Shown piece after piece: positions 27,386-37,179 of a stretch of DNA of 64,000 bases. Made by a program: the position numbers and the translations under genes. The DNA lies in NCBI RefSeq assembly GCF_041103235.1, contig NZ_JBGCUN010000001.1, forward strand, positions 2,232,001 to 2,296,000. The letters are read 5' to 3'. The notes below the pieces were generated by a model, which did no database searches, was not told the origin of the DNA, and worked only from the letters and a program-made list of their open reading frames with translations. Origin of the DNA: Yoonia sp. R2331 (lineage in GTDB: Bacteria; Pseudomonadota; Alphaproteobacteria; Rhodobacterales; Rhodobacteraceae). Positions within the stretch are counted from its first letter, which is position 1. Every line of letters starts with the position of its first letter.

Positions 27386-29818
27386 ATGAAGCAAAGATTG
27401 GTCATTATCGGTGCGGGCATGGCCTCTGGCCGGGTCATCGAGCATCTGGTCGAACAGGCCCCCGACGCCTACGACATCACGCTTTTCAACGCCGAAGCGC
27501 GCGGCAACTACAACCGCATCATGCTGTCACCGGTGCTGTCTGGCGAAAAGACCTATGCCGACATCGTCACCCATGATGATGACTGGTACGCCACCCACGG
27601 CGTGACCTGTAGGTTCGGCGAACACGTGGTGCGGATCGACCGCGAGATAAAGGTTGTCGAGGGCCAGAATGGCCATGTGCCCTATGACAAGCTGATCATC
27701 GCCACAGGCTCTGCCCCGTTTATCATTCCGGTGCCCGGCAAGGACTTGCCCGGCGTCATTACATACCGCGACCTCGACGACACCAACGCGATGATCGACG
27801 CTTCTGCCAAAGGCGGCACGGCTGTGGTGATCGGCGGCGGGTTGCTGGGGTTGGAAGCCGCCGCCGGGTTGGCAGAGCGCGGCATGGACGTGACCGTGGT
27901 GCACCTGATGGGGCACCTGATGGAACGGCAATTGGATGAGGCTGCGGGCTACCTTTTGCGCCGCGATCTGGAAAAGCGCGGGATCACGATCCGCACGCAG
28001 GCCTCGACCAAGGCGATCATCGGCGACGGCCGCGCCGAGGCGGTCCTGCTGGAGAACGACGAGACCCTGCCCGCTGATCTGGTGGTCATGGCCGTCGGCA
28101 TCCGCCCCGAAACCCGGCTGGCAACAGACGCGGGCCTTGATGTGGCGCGCGGCATCGAGGTGACGGCGCAGATGCAGACTTCGGACCCGGATGTCTTTGC
28201 GGTCGGCGAATGTATCGAGTTTGATGGCAACCTTTTTGGGCTTGTTGCACCGCTTTACGATCAGGCCAAGGTACTGGCGCGCACGCTGATGGGTGATGCG
28301 GATGCCTTTGTGGTCAAGGATACCGCGACCAAGCTGAAGGTGACGGGATGTGATCTGTTCAGTGCGGGCGATTTCGCCGATGACGAAGGCCGCGAGGACA
28401 TCGTGCTGCGCGACCCGGCCAAGGGCATCTACAAACGTCTTGTGATCGCGGATGACCGGCTGATCGGTGCGGTGATGTACGGCGATACCGCCGACGGCAA
28501 CTGGTTCTTTCAGCTGATCAAGGACGGCACCGAGGTCGACGACATGCGCGAGACGCTGATCTTTGGCCCAGCCTTTCAGGGGGGCGATACCGCGGACCCG
28601 CTCTCAGCCGTTGCAGCATTGCCGCCTGAGGCGGAAATTTGCGGCTGCAACGGCATTTGCAAATCCACCATCACCGACGCCATCGCAAATGGTGCCACGG
28701 ATCTGGCGGCCGTGCGCGCGACCACCAAGGCCAGCGCGTCATGCGGCACCTGCACCGGGCTGGTCGAACAGGTCCTGCAGGTCACACTGGGCGACGCCTT
28801 TCAAATGCCGACGGCGCAGCCGATCTGTGGCTGTTGCGATCTGACCCACGAAGACGTGCGGCGGCTGATCAAGAGCCAGGAACTCAAAAGCCAGGATGCG
28901 GTCTGGCAAGAGCTGGGCTGGAAGACCCGCAACGGCTGTCCCACCTGCCGTCCGGCGGTGAATTTCTATCTGCTGGCCGATTGGCCGCTTGAATATCAGG
29001 ATGATCCGCAAAGCCGGTTCGTGAATGAACGCAAGCACGCCAACATTCAGAAAGACGGCACGTTCAGCGTCGTGCCGCGCATGTGGGGCGGGATCACCAA
29101 CCCGTCCGAATTGCGCGCGATTGCCGATGCGGCGGACAAATACAACGTGCCCACCGTCAAGGTCACCGGCGGTCAGCGGATAGATCTGCTGGGCGTAAAG
29201 GGTGAGGATTTGCCCGCCATCTGGTCCGATCTGAACCGCGCCGGGCTGGTGTCGGGCCACGCCTATGCCAAGGGTCTGCGCACGGTCAAAACCTGCGTTG
29301 GCACCGATCACTGCCGCTTTGGCACGCAAGACAGCACCGGGCTGGGTATCAAGCTGGAACAGGCGCTGTGGGGGTCATGGACACCGCACAAGGTCAAGCT
29401 GGCGGTCTCGGGCTGCCCGCGCAATTGCGCCGAGGCCACCTGCAAGGACGTGGGGATTATTTGCGTCGACAGTGGCTATCAGGTGGGTGTCGGCGGGGCC
29501 GCGGGCATGGACCTGAAAGAAACCGAGCGTCTGTGTGATGTGCCAACTGAACAAGAGGCAATTGATGTGACCGTCGCCTTTGTTCAGCTTTACCGCGAGA
29601 ACGCCAAATACCTCGACCGGCCCTACAAATGGGTCGCCAAGGTGGGGCTGGATTGGGTGCAGGACAAGATCGCCGACCCGGATGAACGCGCCCGCCTGAT
29701 CGCGGCGTTTGAACTGTCGCAAACCATCTACCGCCGCGATCCTTGGGACGACCACGTTCAAACCCGGGCCGCAACCTATCAACCACTTGCCGATTTGACA
29801 TTGGAGGCCGCGGAATGA
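27386..29818 (+). CDS. nirB: Assimilatory nitrite reductase, large subunit
   Basis: About 810-residue NAD(P)H-dependent enzyme reducing nitrite to ammonium. N-terminal FAD/NAD(P) oxidoreductase (LVIIGAGMASGRVIEHL; VVIGGGLLGLEAAAGL), two BFD-like [2Fe-2S] regions (CGCNGICKST...CGTCTGLVEQ; CGCCDLTHEDV...CPTCRPAV), then the ferredoxin-like and siroheme/[4Fe-4S] domain with TCVGTDHCRFG and SGCPRNCAEATCKD. ATG 27386; GTG 27377 overlaps the nrtC stop. Followed by nirD with ATGA overlap. Needs siroheme, made by the cysG of this operon. Confidence 0.96.
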   Translation: MKQRLVIIGAGMASGRVIEHLVEQAPDAYDITLFNAEARGNYNRIMLSPVLSGEKTYADIVTHDDDWYATHGVTCRFGEHVVRIDREIKVVEGQNGHVPYDKLIIATGSAPFIIPVPGKDLPGVITYRDLDDTNAMIDASAKGGTAVVIGGGLLGLEAAAGLAERGMDVTVVHLMGHLMERQLDEAAGYLLRRDLEKRGITIRTQASTKAIIGDGRAEAVLLENDETLPADLVVMAVGIRPETRLATDAGLDVARGIEVTAQMQTSDPDVFAVGECIEFDGNLFGLVAPLYDQAKVLARTLMGDADAFVVKDTATKLKVTGCDLFSAGDFADDEGREDIVLRDPAKGIYKRLVIADDRLIGAVMYGDTADGNWFFQLIKDGTEVDDMRETLIFGPAFQGGDTADPLSAVAALPPEAEICGCNGICKSTITDAIANGATDLAAVRATTKASASCGTCTGLVEQVLQVTLGDAFQMPTAQPICGCCDLTHEDVRRLIKSQELKSQDAVWQELGWKTRNGCPTCRPAVNFYLLADWPLEYQDDPQSRFVNERKHANIQKDGTFSVVPRMWGGITNPSELRAIADAADKYNVPTVKVTGGQRIDLLGVKGEDLPAIWSDLNRAGLVSGHAYAKGLRTVKTCVGTDHCRFGTQDSTGLGIKLEQALWGSWTPHKVKLAVSGCPRNCAEATCKDVGIICVDSGYQVGVGGAAGMDLKETERLCDVPTEQEAIDVTVAFVQLYRENAKYLDRPYKWVAKVGLDWVQDKIADPDERARLIAAFELSQTIYRRDPWDDHVQTRAATYQPLADLTLEAAE

Positions 29819-30144
29819 GCTGGATTGATATTGGTGCCGTTGACGACATCCCTCTGCGCGGGGCGCGCAAGATCAAGACCGCACTTGGCTGCGTCGCCAT
29901 ATTCCGCACCGGTCCGGCAGAGGTTTTTGCCGTCTCCAACACCTGCCCGCACAAGGGCGGCCCCTTGGCCGAGGGCATCGTGCACGGCCAGTCGGTGACC
30001 TGCCCGCTGCACAATTGGGTCTTTGACCTCAACACCGGGCAGGCTCAGGGCGAGGATGGCGCGATTGAAACCTACCCGGTCGAAGTCAACGCAGGCCGCA
30101 TTCTGATTGATGCCGACAAGCTTTCCAACCGGAGCGCCGCCTGA
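29815..30144 (+). CDS. nirD: Assimilatory nitrite reductase, small subunit
   Basis: 109-residue Rieske-type ferredoxin partner of NirB. The [2Fe-2S] ligands are seen as CPHKGGPL and CPLHNWVFD (C-x-H and C-x2-H). ATG 29815 overlaps the nirB TGA, and its own TGA overlaps the nasA ATG by one base, a strictly coupled arrangement. Confidence 0.95.
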   Translation: MSWIDIGAVDDIPLRGARKIKTALGCVAIFRTGPAEVFAVSNTCPHKGGPLAEGIVHGQSVTCPLHNWVFDLNTGQAQGEDGAIETYPVEVNAGRILIDADKLSNRSAA

Positions 30145-32774
30145 TGGACGGCACAGCCCTGCCGCAGGTGCGGTCGACCTGCCCCTATTGCGGCGTTGGC
30201 TGCGGTGTGTTGCTGCGCCCGGACGGGCAAGGCGGGCTGGACGTGCAGGGTGACCCAGATCATCCCGCCAATAAGGGGCGGCTGTGTTCCAAAGGCACCG
30301 CCTTGGGTGAAACGGTCGGGCTGGATCAGCGCCTGTTGTCCCCACAGGTGGGCGGCACACCAACCGCGTGGGACCACGCGCTGCAAACTGTCGCTGACCG
30401 CTTCAGCCAGACCATTGCAGCGCATGGACCCGACAGCGTGGCCTTCTACGTCTCGGGCCAGTTGCTGACCGAAGATTACTATGTCGCCAACAAGCTGATG
30501 AAGGGTTTCATCGGGTCGGCCAACATCGACACGAACTCGCGGTTGTGCATGGCCTCATCGGTAGCAGGACACAAACGCGCCTTTGGCAGCGACACGGTGC
30601 CCGGCACCTATGAAGACATTGATGCCGCTGATCTGGTGGTGTTGGTCGGATCAAACCTTGCGTGGTGCCACCCGGTGCTGCACCAGCGGCTGTTGGCAGC
30701 GCGCACCAAGCGGGGCACCAAGATCGTCGTCATCGACCCGCGCCGCACGGCCAGTTGCGACAGCGCGGATTTGCATCTCGCCATTGCGCCGGGCGCGGAT
30801 GTGGCCCTGTTCAACCGGCTGCTGGTGGCTTTGGACGCGGGCGGAAAGATCGACCCGGAATTTCAGGCCCACACCACCGGACTGGATACGGCCCTGAAGG
30901 CTGCGCGCGCCGATGCCACAGCCCCCACTGGCCTGACCGAGGCCCAGATTGACGCCTTCTGCGCCCTTTGGGCCAGCACTGACAAGGTCGTGACGATCTA
31001 CAGCCAAGGCGTGAACCAATCGACATCGGGCAGTGACAAGGTCAACGCGATCCTGAATTGCCATCTGGCGACAGGCCGCATCGGCAAGCCCGGCATGGGC
31101 CCTTTCTCTGTCACCGGCCAGCCCAACGCGATGGGCGGGCGAGAGGTCGGCGGGTTGGCCAATATGCTGGCCTGTCACCTCGATCTGGAAAACGCCGACC
31201 ACCGCCACGCGGTGCAAGCGTTCTGGTCATCCCCGGCGATGCCCTCAGCCCCGGGCCTGCGCGCCGTGGATATGTTCCGCGCCGTCGGTGACGGACGGAT
31301 CAAGGCGCTGTGGGTTATTCACACCAACCCCGCCGTATCGATGCCAGACGCAGACGCGGTGCGCGACGCCATCGCCGCATGCCCCTTTACCGTGGTCAGC
31401 GACATCACGGCGGCCACCGATACCGCGCGGCTTGCCGACGTGCTGCTGCCCGCCACCGCTTGGGCCGAAAAGGACGGGACCGTTACCAATTCCGACCGCA
31501 CCATCAGCCGCCAGCGCCGCGTGTTGCCCGCACCCGGTAGCGCGCGCCCCGATTGGGCCATTCTGGCCGAGGTGGGCCAGCGCATGGGGTTTGGTGCGGC
31601 GTTTGATTACGCAAACCCGGCCGAGATTTTCCGAGAGCACGCCGCCCTATCGGGCATCGCAGGCGGGCTGAGGCGCGACTTTGACATCTCTGGATTGGCG
31701 CACATTACGGACGCGGGCTATGCCGCCCTGCCCCCGCAACGCTGGCCGGTGACGGCAGCGCGCATGGGCGGGCGGTTCTTTGCGGATGGACAGTTTTATC
31801 ACGCCGACGGCAAGGCGCGGCTCTTGCCGGTCACCTGGCAGCCCCCGGCGGCACGCACTGGTCCGCGCTATCCTTTCCGACTCAACACAGGCCGCGTGCG
31901 CGACCAGTGGCACACGATGACGCGCACCGGGCTAAGCCCCCGGCTGTCGGCACATCTGGCCGAGCCCTTTGTGGATCTGCACCCCGAGGACGCGCGCAGC
32001 CTTGGCATCGCAGCCGCCGATCTGGTGCAGGTCGATAGTCCCCATGGCCGCGCGATCCTGCGCGCCCGGATCACCGATGCGGTCCAGCCCGGACAGGTCT
32101 TTGCGCCGATGCACTGGACCGGTGAAACCTCTGCCGCCGCCCGTGTCTGCGCGCTGGTTGCTGGCGCGGTGGACCCGATCTCTGGCCAGCCGGAAAGCAA
32201 GGCCAGCGTGGTGGCACTGCAGCGTTACAACGCGGCATGGTATGGATTTGCCGTGGCCCGCGACCCGATGCAGGTGAATAGCAGCTATTGGGCGCTGGCG
32301 CGGACCGGTCAGGGTTACCGGGCAGAGCTTGCAGGCGAAAACGACGTCACCGATTGGGAGGCAGAGGCCCGCCGCCTGTTTGACGCCAAAGACGCCGATA
32401 TCAGTTCGATCATTGACGGTCGGCGCGGCAGCGCACGGATTGTGGCGCACAAGGACGGCCTGTTGATCGGGGCACTGTACGCCGCCAGCACCCCAGTGGC
32501 GGTGATGCGCGACTATCTGGCCGCAATGCCGGGGACGGCGGGCGATGATGCGCTGCTGGGCCGTCCGGCAACGGATGTCCCGCAGCCCGGCCCGGTGCTG
32601 TGTGCCTGTTTCGGCGTCGGTGTGAACACGATTGTCACCGCAATCGAGACCGAAGGGTTGCTGAGCGTTGCGCAGATCGGCGCGGCCCTGAATGCGGGGA
32701 CCAACTGCGGGTCCTGCAAGCCCGAACTGGCCGAGCTGTTGCAGCGGGTCATGGTGCGCGAGGCCGCAGAATGA
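30144..32774 (+). CDS. nasA: Assimilatory nitrate reductase, catalytic subunit
   Basis: 876-residue molybdopterin enzyme reducing nitrate to nitrite in the cytoplasm. N-terminal [4Fe-4S] motif STCPYCGVGCGVLL, Moco-binding blocks (NSRLCMASSVAGHKRAFGSDTVPG; SQGVNQSTSGSDKVNAI; GQPNAMGGREVGGLANML), molydopterin dinucleotide-binding domain (FRLNTGRVRDQWHTMTRTG). A C-terminal BFD-like [2Fe-2S] domain (CACFGVGVNTIVTAIE...GTNCGSCKPEL) probably takes electrons from a reductase. Overlaps the GT3 gene by ATGA. Confidence 0.96.
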   Translation: MDGTALPQVRSTCPYCGVGCGVLLRPDGQGGLDVQGDPDHPANKGRLCSKGTALGETVGLDQRLLSPQVGGTPTAWDHALQTVADRFSQTIAAHGPDSVAFYVSGQLLTEDYYVANKLMKGFIGSANIDTNSRLCMASSVAGHKRAFGSDTVPGTYEDIDAADLVVLVGSNLAWCHPVLHQRLLAARTKRGTKIVVIDPRRTASCDSADLHLAIAPGADVALFNRLLVALDAGGKIDPEFQAHTTGLDTALKAARADATAPTGLTEAQIDAFCALWASTDKVVTIYSQGVNQSTSGSDKVNAILNCHLATGRIGKPGMGPFSVTGQPNAMGGREVGGLANMLACHLDLENADHRHAVQAFWSSPAMPSAPGLRAVDMFRAVGDGRIKALWVIHTNPAVSMPDADAVRDAIAACPFTVVSDITAATDTARLADVLLPATAWAEKDGTVTNSDRTISRQRRVLPAPGSARPDWAILAEVGQRMGFGAAFDYANPAEIFREHAALSGIAGGLRRDFDISGLAHITDAGYAALPPQRWPVTAARMGGRFFADGQFYHADGKARLLPVTWQPPAARTGPRYPFRLNTGRVRDQWHTMTRTGLSPRLSAHLAEPFVDLHPEDARSLGIAAADLVQVDSPHGRAILRARITDAVQPGQVFAPMHWTGETSAAARVCALVAGAVDPISGQPESKASVVALQRYNAAWYGFAVARDPMQVNSSYWALARTGQGYRAELAGENDVTDWEAEARRLFDAKDADISSIIDGRRGSARIVAHKDGLLIGALYAASTPVAVMRDYLAAMPGTAGDDALLGRPATDVPQPGPVLCACFGVGVNTIVTAIETEGLLSVAQIGAALNAGTNCGSCKPELAELLQRVMVREAAE

Positions 32775-33718
32775 CGCTGGCCGATCATGTCCGCACGTTG
32801 GGGCGTGGCCCGGGCCGGTCGCGGTCCCTGACCCAAGACGAGGCAGCGGATGCCATGCGCCTGATGCTGGCAGATGGAACGGCACCAGAGGCGGTGGGTG
32901 CCGTGCTGATGCTGCTGCGGATGAAGGGGGAAACGGCGGCTGAAATTGCGGGCCTGTCCGGTGCGGCGCAGGCCGCCTTGCCTGCCTTGCCAGCCGTGGA
33001 CCTTGACTGGCCGTCCTATGCTGCCGGGCGCACGCGCGGTGCGCCGTGGTTTTTGCTGTCGGCGAAACTGGTGGCGGCAGCGGGGCACCGCGTTCTGTTG
33101 CATGGCTGGAACGGACAGGACAAGGCCGTGCGCGCCGGACTGGCCCCGGCAGGGATTGCCACAGCGCACAATCTGAATGACCTGTCGCGCCTGTTGGACC
33201 GCGACCGGATCGCCTATCTGCCGCTCGAGGTGTTTCACCCTGCGCTGTTCAGGCTGTTGCAATTGCGCGATGTGCTGGGGCTGCGGTCTTGCATCAACAC
33301 GGTCTGCCGGATGCTGAACCCCGGTGCCGCGCCCACCAGTGTGCAAGGCGTTTTTCACCCATCTTACAGACTGTTACAGGCCGAAGCTGCTGCATTGCGC
33401 GGTTGGCAATCGCTCACCATCATCAAGGGTGGCGGTGGCGAATTCGAGCGGCACCCCGGCAAAGAGATCACCGGGTTTGGCCTGCGCGGCGGGCAAATGT
33501 GGGAGGCGCGTTTTCCCGCCTTGGCCCCGCTGACGACCCGGCTGCAGGATGCCGCCCCCGCGCGGCTGGAAAACTGGAACCCGACCCGCCCGACCCCGTT
33601 CCAGACCGAGATAATCACTGGCACGGCCGCCATGGCACTGAACACAGTGGGATGTGCTCGGCCCGACGCAACAGCCCGCGCGCTTTGGGATGCCCATTGC
33701 GCGCATTTGGCCGCCTGA
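32771..33718 (+). CDS. Glycosyl transferase family 3-like protein (TrpD2/YbiB type)
   Basis: 315-residue protein related to anthranilate phosphoribosyltransferase. It has the all-helical N-terminus (ADHVRTLGRGPGRSRSLTQDEAADAMRLML) and a family-3 core, but the TrpD PRPP-binding GTGGD and KHGNR signatures are not seen; VLLHGWNG and SLTIIKGGGGEFERHPGKE take those places. YbiB/TrpD2 proteins have been described as nucleic-acid-binding and not as enzymes. Fixed between nasA and cysG with ATGA coupling; role in nitrate assimilation unknown. Confidence 0.85.
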   Translation: MTLADHVRTLGRGPGRSRSLTQDEAADAMRLMLADGTAPEAVGAVLMLLRMKGETAAEIAGLSGAAQAALPALPAVDLDWPSYAAGRTRGAPWFLLSAKLVAAAGHRVLLHGWNGQDKAVRAGLAPAGIATAHNLNDLSRLLDRDRIAYLPLEVFHPALFRLLQLRDVLGLRSCINTVCRMLNPGAAPTSVQGVFHPSYRLLQAEAAALRGWQSLTIIKGGGGEFERHPGKEITGFGLRGGQMWEARFPALAPLTTRLQDAAPARLENWNPTRPTPFQTEIITGTAAMALNTVGCARPDATARALWDAHCAHLAA

Positions 33719-33730
33719 AAGGACCCCGCG

Positions 33731-35134
33731 ATGAAGTCATTTCCGATGTTTTTCCGCACGACAGGTCGCCGCGTCGTGATTGTCGGCGGTGGTGAACAGG
33801 CCGCGCAAAAATCCCGGCTGCTGCTGAAGACCGATGCGCAATTGGTGCTTGTGGCCGCCACGCTCGAGGATGAATTGGCCGATCTGGTCGCGGCGGGCCG
33901 CGCGCTGCAGGTCAAGACGCTCGACGCATCGGTGTTTACGGATGCCGCAATGGTCTTTGTCGGGACCGGCTGCCCCGGATTTGACGCAGCCGCCCATGCG
34001 CTTGCCAAGGCGGCAGGCTGTCCGGTCAATGTGGTCGATCAGCCCGCGCTTTGTGACATCACAACTCCCGCAATCGTAGACCGGGACCCGATTGTGGTGG
34101 CGATTGGCAGCGAAGGGACTGCGCCGGTGCTGACCCGGCAGATCAAGACGCAGCTGGAACGCAGCTTGCCGCAAAATCTGGGTGGGCTAGCGGCGCTTGC
34201 CGGGCGGCTGCGCCCTGCCGTGGCGCGCCGGGTGCCGCAAGGCCAGCGCCGCGCGTTTTGGGCCTGGGTGTTCAAAGGGGCGCCGCGCACAGATTGGACG
34301 CGTGGGGCCGAACGGGCCGCAGCGGGCGCGATCAAAGACGCCATCAAGGCCAGGCGCGCGCCTGATACGGCCAGCGACATGGGTCACATCGCGCTGGTGG
34401 GTGCGGGCCCCGGCGCGCGCGATCTGTTGACCCTGCGCGCTGTGGAACGCCTGCAAGAGGCGGACGTGATCTTTTACGACCGGCTTGTGGACGCCGAGGT
34501 GCTGGAACTGGCGCGGCGCGACGCAGAGCGGGTGTTTGTGGGCAAACATGTGGGCGCGCATCAATGGCCGCAGGACCGGATCAACCAGATGATCGTGGCC
34601 GCCGCCCGCAAGGGCGCGCGCGTTGTGCGCCTGAAATCGGGGGATCCGGGCATCTTTGGCCGCGCGACCGAAGAGATTGACGCCGCCCGCGCCGCTGGCA
34701 TCCCCATCGAGGTCGTGCCCGGTGTTACGGCAGCATCCGCCGCCGGGGCCAGCCTGACCCGCAGCCTGACGGAACGCGGCGTGGCCGATACATTGATCCT
34801 GACCACCGGCACCGGCAGCGCTGATGATCCCCTGCCCGCGGCCACGCGCCTGTCCGGCCCCGGCACCACAACGGCGCTTTACATGGCAACGCGGCAGGCG
34901 GGGCGCTTGGCGGATCAGTGGATCGCACAGGGCATTCCGCCCGATGTCACCGTCGATATCTGCGTGGATGTCTCAAAACCCGGCGCGCGGCACCTGACCG
35001 CCACGCTGGCCACACTGGTGGATGCGCTGGCCGCCCATCAGATCACCGGCTCTGCCGTGCTGCTTGTCACATGGCCCAAGGCACTGGCTGCGGTTCAACT
35101 GGCCCCGCTGCACCTGGCCCGCGCCAGCGCCTGA
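33731..35134 (+). CDS. cysG: Siroheme synthase
   Basis: 467-residue trifunctional enzyme making the siroheme needed by NirB. The N-terminal precorrin-2 dehydrogenase/ferrochelatase half (FFRTTGRRVVIVGGGEQAAQKSRLLL...IGSEGTAPVLTRQIKTQLE) is followed from about residue 215 by uroporphyrinogen-III methyltransferase (GHIALVGAGPGARDLLTLRAVERLQEADVIFYDRLV, RLKSGDPGIFGRATEEI, VVPGVTAASAAGASL). Last gene of the nas operon; convergent with a 5-FCL gene 8 bp further. Confidence 0.95.
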   Translation: MKSFPMFFRTTGRRVVIVGGGEQAAQKSRLLLKTDAQLVLVAATLEDELADLVAAGRALQVKTLDASVFTDAAMVFVGTGCPGFDAAAHALAKAAGCPVNVVDQPALCDITTPAIVDRDPIVVAIGSEGTAPVLTRQIKTQLERSLPQNLGGLAALAGRLRPAVARRVPQGQRRAFWAWVFKGAPRTDWTRGAERAAAGAIKDAIKARRAPDTASDMGHIALVGAGPGARDLLTLRAVERLQEADVIFYDRLVDAEVLELARRDAERVFVGKHVGAHQWPQDRINQMIVAAARKGARVVRLKSGDPGIFGRATEEIDAARAAGIPIEVVPGVTAASAAGASLTRSLTERGVADTLILTTGTGSADDPLPAATRLSGPGTTTALYMATRQAGRLADQWIAQGIPPDVTVDICVDVSKPGARHLTATLATLVDALAAHQITGSAVLLVTWPKALAAVQLAPLHLARASA

Positions 35135-35142
35135 ACGCGCCC

Positions 35143-35694
35143 CTATGGCGTCAGCACGCCGCTTTCGGTGACGATCAGATCAAGCGGCTGATCGGTGGGT
35201 TCAAGCGGCAGGTCCTCTGCCTCTTGTGCGGCATAGGCAAAGCCGATGGCCAACGTCGCCCTTTGCGCGCGCAACAGTTCCAGCGTGCGGTCATAAAAGC
35301 CGCCGCCATAGCCCAAACGCCCACCGCCACGGTCAAACGCGACCAGCGGAACGATCACGATCTCGGGCGTCATCCAATCACCGGATTCAGGGATTGCGGC
35401 CCCAAATGCGCCCGGCACCATCGCACAGCCCGGCGACCACTCCCGAAATTGCAGCGGCTGGCCTGCGCCCATGATCACTGGCAGACCGACAGACCCGTGG
35501 GCAGCGGCCTCTTCCATGGCGGGGGTCGGGTCAATCTCTGTGCGCATCTGGGCGTATCCTGCCAAAGGCACACCGCGATAGCCTGCCAGCACCTCTGACA
35601 GATGGCCCGCCGCCGCCTGCCCGCGATGCGCCGCCTTGCGCCTTTCAAATGCCGCGCGGCGCGCTTCGTCTTTGCGTTCGCTTAAAGCAACCAT
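35143..35694 (-). CDS. 5-formyltetrahydrofolate cyclo-ligase
   Basis: 183-residue ATP-dependent enzyme converting 5-formyl-THF to 5,10-methenyl-THF. The family hallmarks are the basic N-terminus (RKDEARRAAFERRKAAH) and the ATP site VAFDRGGGRLGYGGGFYDRTLE. Its start overlaps the mgtE end by 13 bp. No 6S RNA, which accompanies this gene in gammaproteobacteria, was seen. Confidence 0.93.
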   Translation of the reverse strand: MVALSERKDEARRAAFERRKAAHRGQAAAGHLSEVLAGYRGVPLAGYAQMRTEIDPTPAMEEAAAHGSVGLPVIMGAGQPLQFREWSPGCAMVPGAFGAAIPESGDWMTPEIVIVPLVAFDRGGGRLGYGGGFYDRTLELLRAQRATLAIGFAYAAQEAEDLPLEPTDQPLDLIVTESGVLTP

Positions 35695-37073
35695 GCTGCC
35701 GCCAAACCCAAAAAGGCAAAGAAACCAACCACATCCGTCACGGTCGTCACAAAAGCGCCCGATGCAAGTGCGGGGTCAATCCCAAGCTTCTCCAGCAGGA
35801 TCGGGATGCCCGTGCCCGCAAGTCCGGCCACCACAAGGTTGACCACCATCGCCACACCGATCACAGCGCCCAGCATGGGAGAGCCGAACCAGATCACCCC
35901 GACGACACCCATCACAACGGCGAAAATTACACCGTTCACAAGGCCCACCAGCACCTCACGCCGGATCACCCGCCAGACGTTGGACCCGGTCAGATCGCGC
36001 GTGGCCAGCGCGCGCACCGCCACCGTCAGGCTTTGCGTGCCGGCATTGCCGCCCATGCTGGCGACGATCGGCATCAGCACCGCCAAGGCGACCAACCCCG
36101 CGATCACCTCTTCAAACAGCGCAATGACCATCGAGGCGAGGATTGCTGTGACCAGATTGACCGCCAGCCAAGGAAAACGCTGCTTGGTCGTCTCAATCAC
36201 CCGGTCCGACAATGACCCTTCGCCCACACCGGCCAGCCGCAACAGGTCTTCTTCGGCTTCTTCTTCAAGGAACATCATCGCGTCATCAATGGTGATCACC
36301 CCGACAATGCGGTCATCGTCATCGACAACGGGTGCTGTGATCATGTGATAGTGGTTGATGGCCTGCGCCACTTCTTCAACGTCCTGAGCCACGTGAAAAG
36401 TGCGAAAGCTGTCCTCCATCAAATCTTTCAGCGGCATGTCGCGCGGGTGAGACAGGATTCGGCCTAGGGTGACATAGCCGAGCGCCTTGAGCCGGGGATC
36501 GACAAGGATCATGTGATAGAACTGGTCCGGCAGCACCACGTCAGAGCGCATGTAGTCGATCGCCTCGCCCACGGTCCAATGTTCGGGCGCGCGCACCAGT
36601 TCAACCTGCATATGACGCCCGGCAGATTCCTCTGGGTAGGTCAGCGATTGTTCGACAACCACCCGGTCAGAGGGTTCAAGCGCGTCCAGCACCGCCTCTT
36701 GCTGGTCTTCGTCGAGGTATTCGACCAGATCCACGACATCATCGGAATCAAGCTCGCGCACCGCATCGGCCAGCTCTTCAGGGGCCAGCCCTTCGATGAT
36801 CTCTTCGCGCAGATGCTCGTCAAGCTCGGACAGGGTTTCCCCGTCCATCCCGCCCTTCCACAGGGCCAACAGGGCGCGGCGGTCCTTGCCATCAAGCTGT
36901 TCGATCAGATGGGCAACGTCGGCGGGGTGTTCGGGGTCCAGCAGCGCGTGCAGGGCCGCGGCATCCTGCGCCTCGACCGCATCTAGCGCATCGTCAAACA
37001 GGGACTGCGAGATGCCGAATGCCTCTTCGCCGTCCTCGTCATGCGGGATGGGATGTGGATCGGATTGTGACAT
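35682..37073 (-). CDS. mgtE: Magnesium transporter MgtE
   Basis: 463-residue Mg2+ channel. The acidic MgtE_N domain (residues about 20-140) is followed by two CBS domains (ALGYVTLGRILSHPRDMPLKDLM; TAPVVDDDDRIVGVITIDDAMMFLEEE) that sense cytosolic Mg2+, and five C-terminal membrane segments including MPIVASMGGNAGTQSLTVAVRALATRDL, the pore signature. ATG 37073 gives MSQSDPHP. No Mg-responsive riboswitch was recognised in the 106-bp spacer to guaD. Confidence 0.94.
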   Translation of the reverse strand: MSQSDPHPIPHDEDGEEAFGISQSLFDDALDAVEAQDAAALHALLDPEHPADVAHLIEQLDGKDRRALLALWKGGMDGETLSELDEHLREEIIEGLAPEELADAVRELDSDDVVDLVEYLDEDQQEAVLDALEPSDRVVVEQSLTYPEESAGRHMQVELVRAPEHWTVGEAIDYMRSDVVLPDQFYHMILVDPRLKALGYVTLGRILSHPRDMPLKDLMEDSFRTFHVAQDVEEVAQAINHYHMITAPVVDDDDRIVGVITIDDAMMFLEEEAEEDLLRLAGVGEGSLSDRVIETTKQRFPWLAVNLVTAILASMVIALFEEVIAGLVALAVLMPIVASMGGNAGTQSLTVAVRALATRDLTGSNVWRVIRREVLVGLVNGVIFAVVMGVVGVIWFGSPMLGAVIGVAMVVNLVVAGLAGTGIPILLEKLGIDPALASGAFVTTVTDVVGFFAFLGLAAAWLL

Positions 37074-37179
37074 GGCGCCCCCGAGGTCGTGCTGATTGGC
37101 AACATAAGCCGGTGCCGCGCGCGCACAAGCATTGCTTTGCCCGATTGTGGCCCCCGCTTGTGCGCCGTAATGTCGGGCC

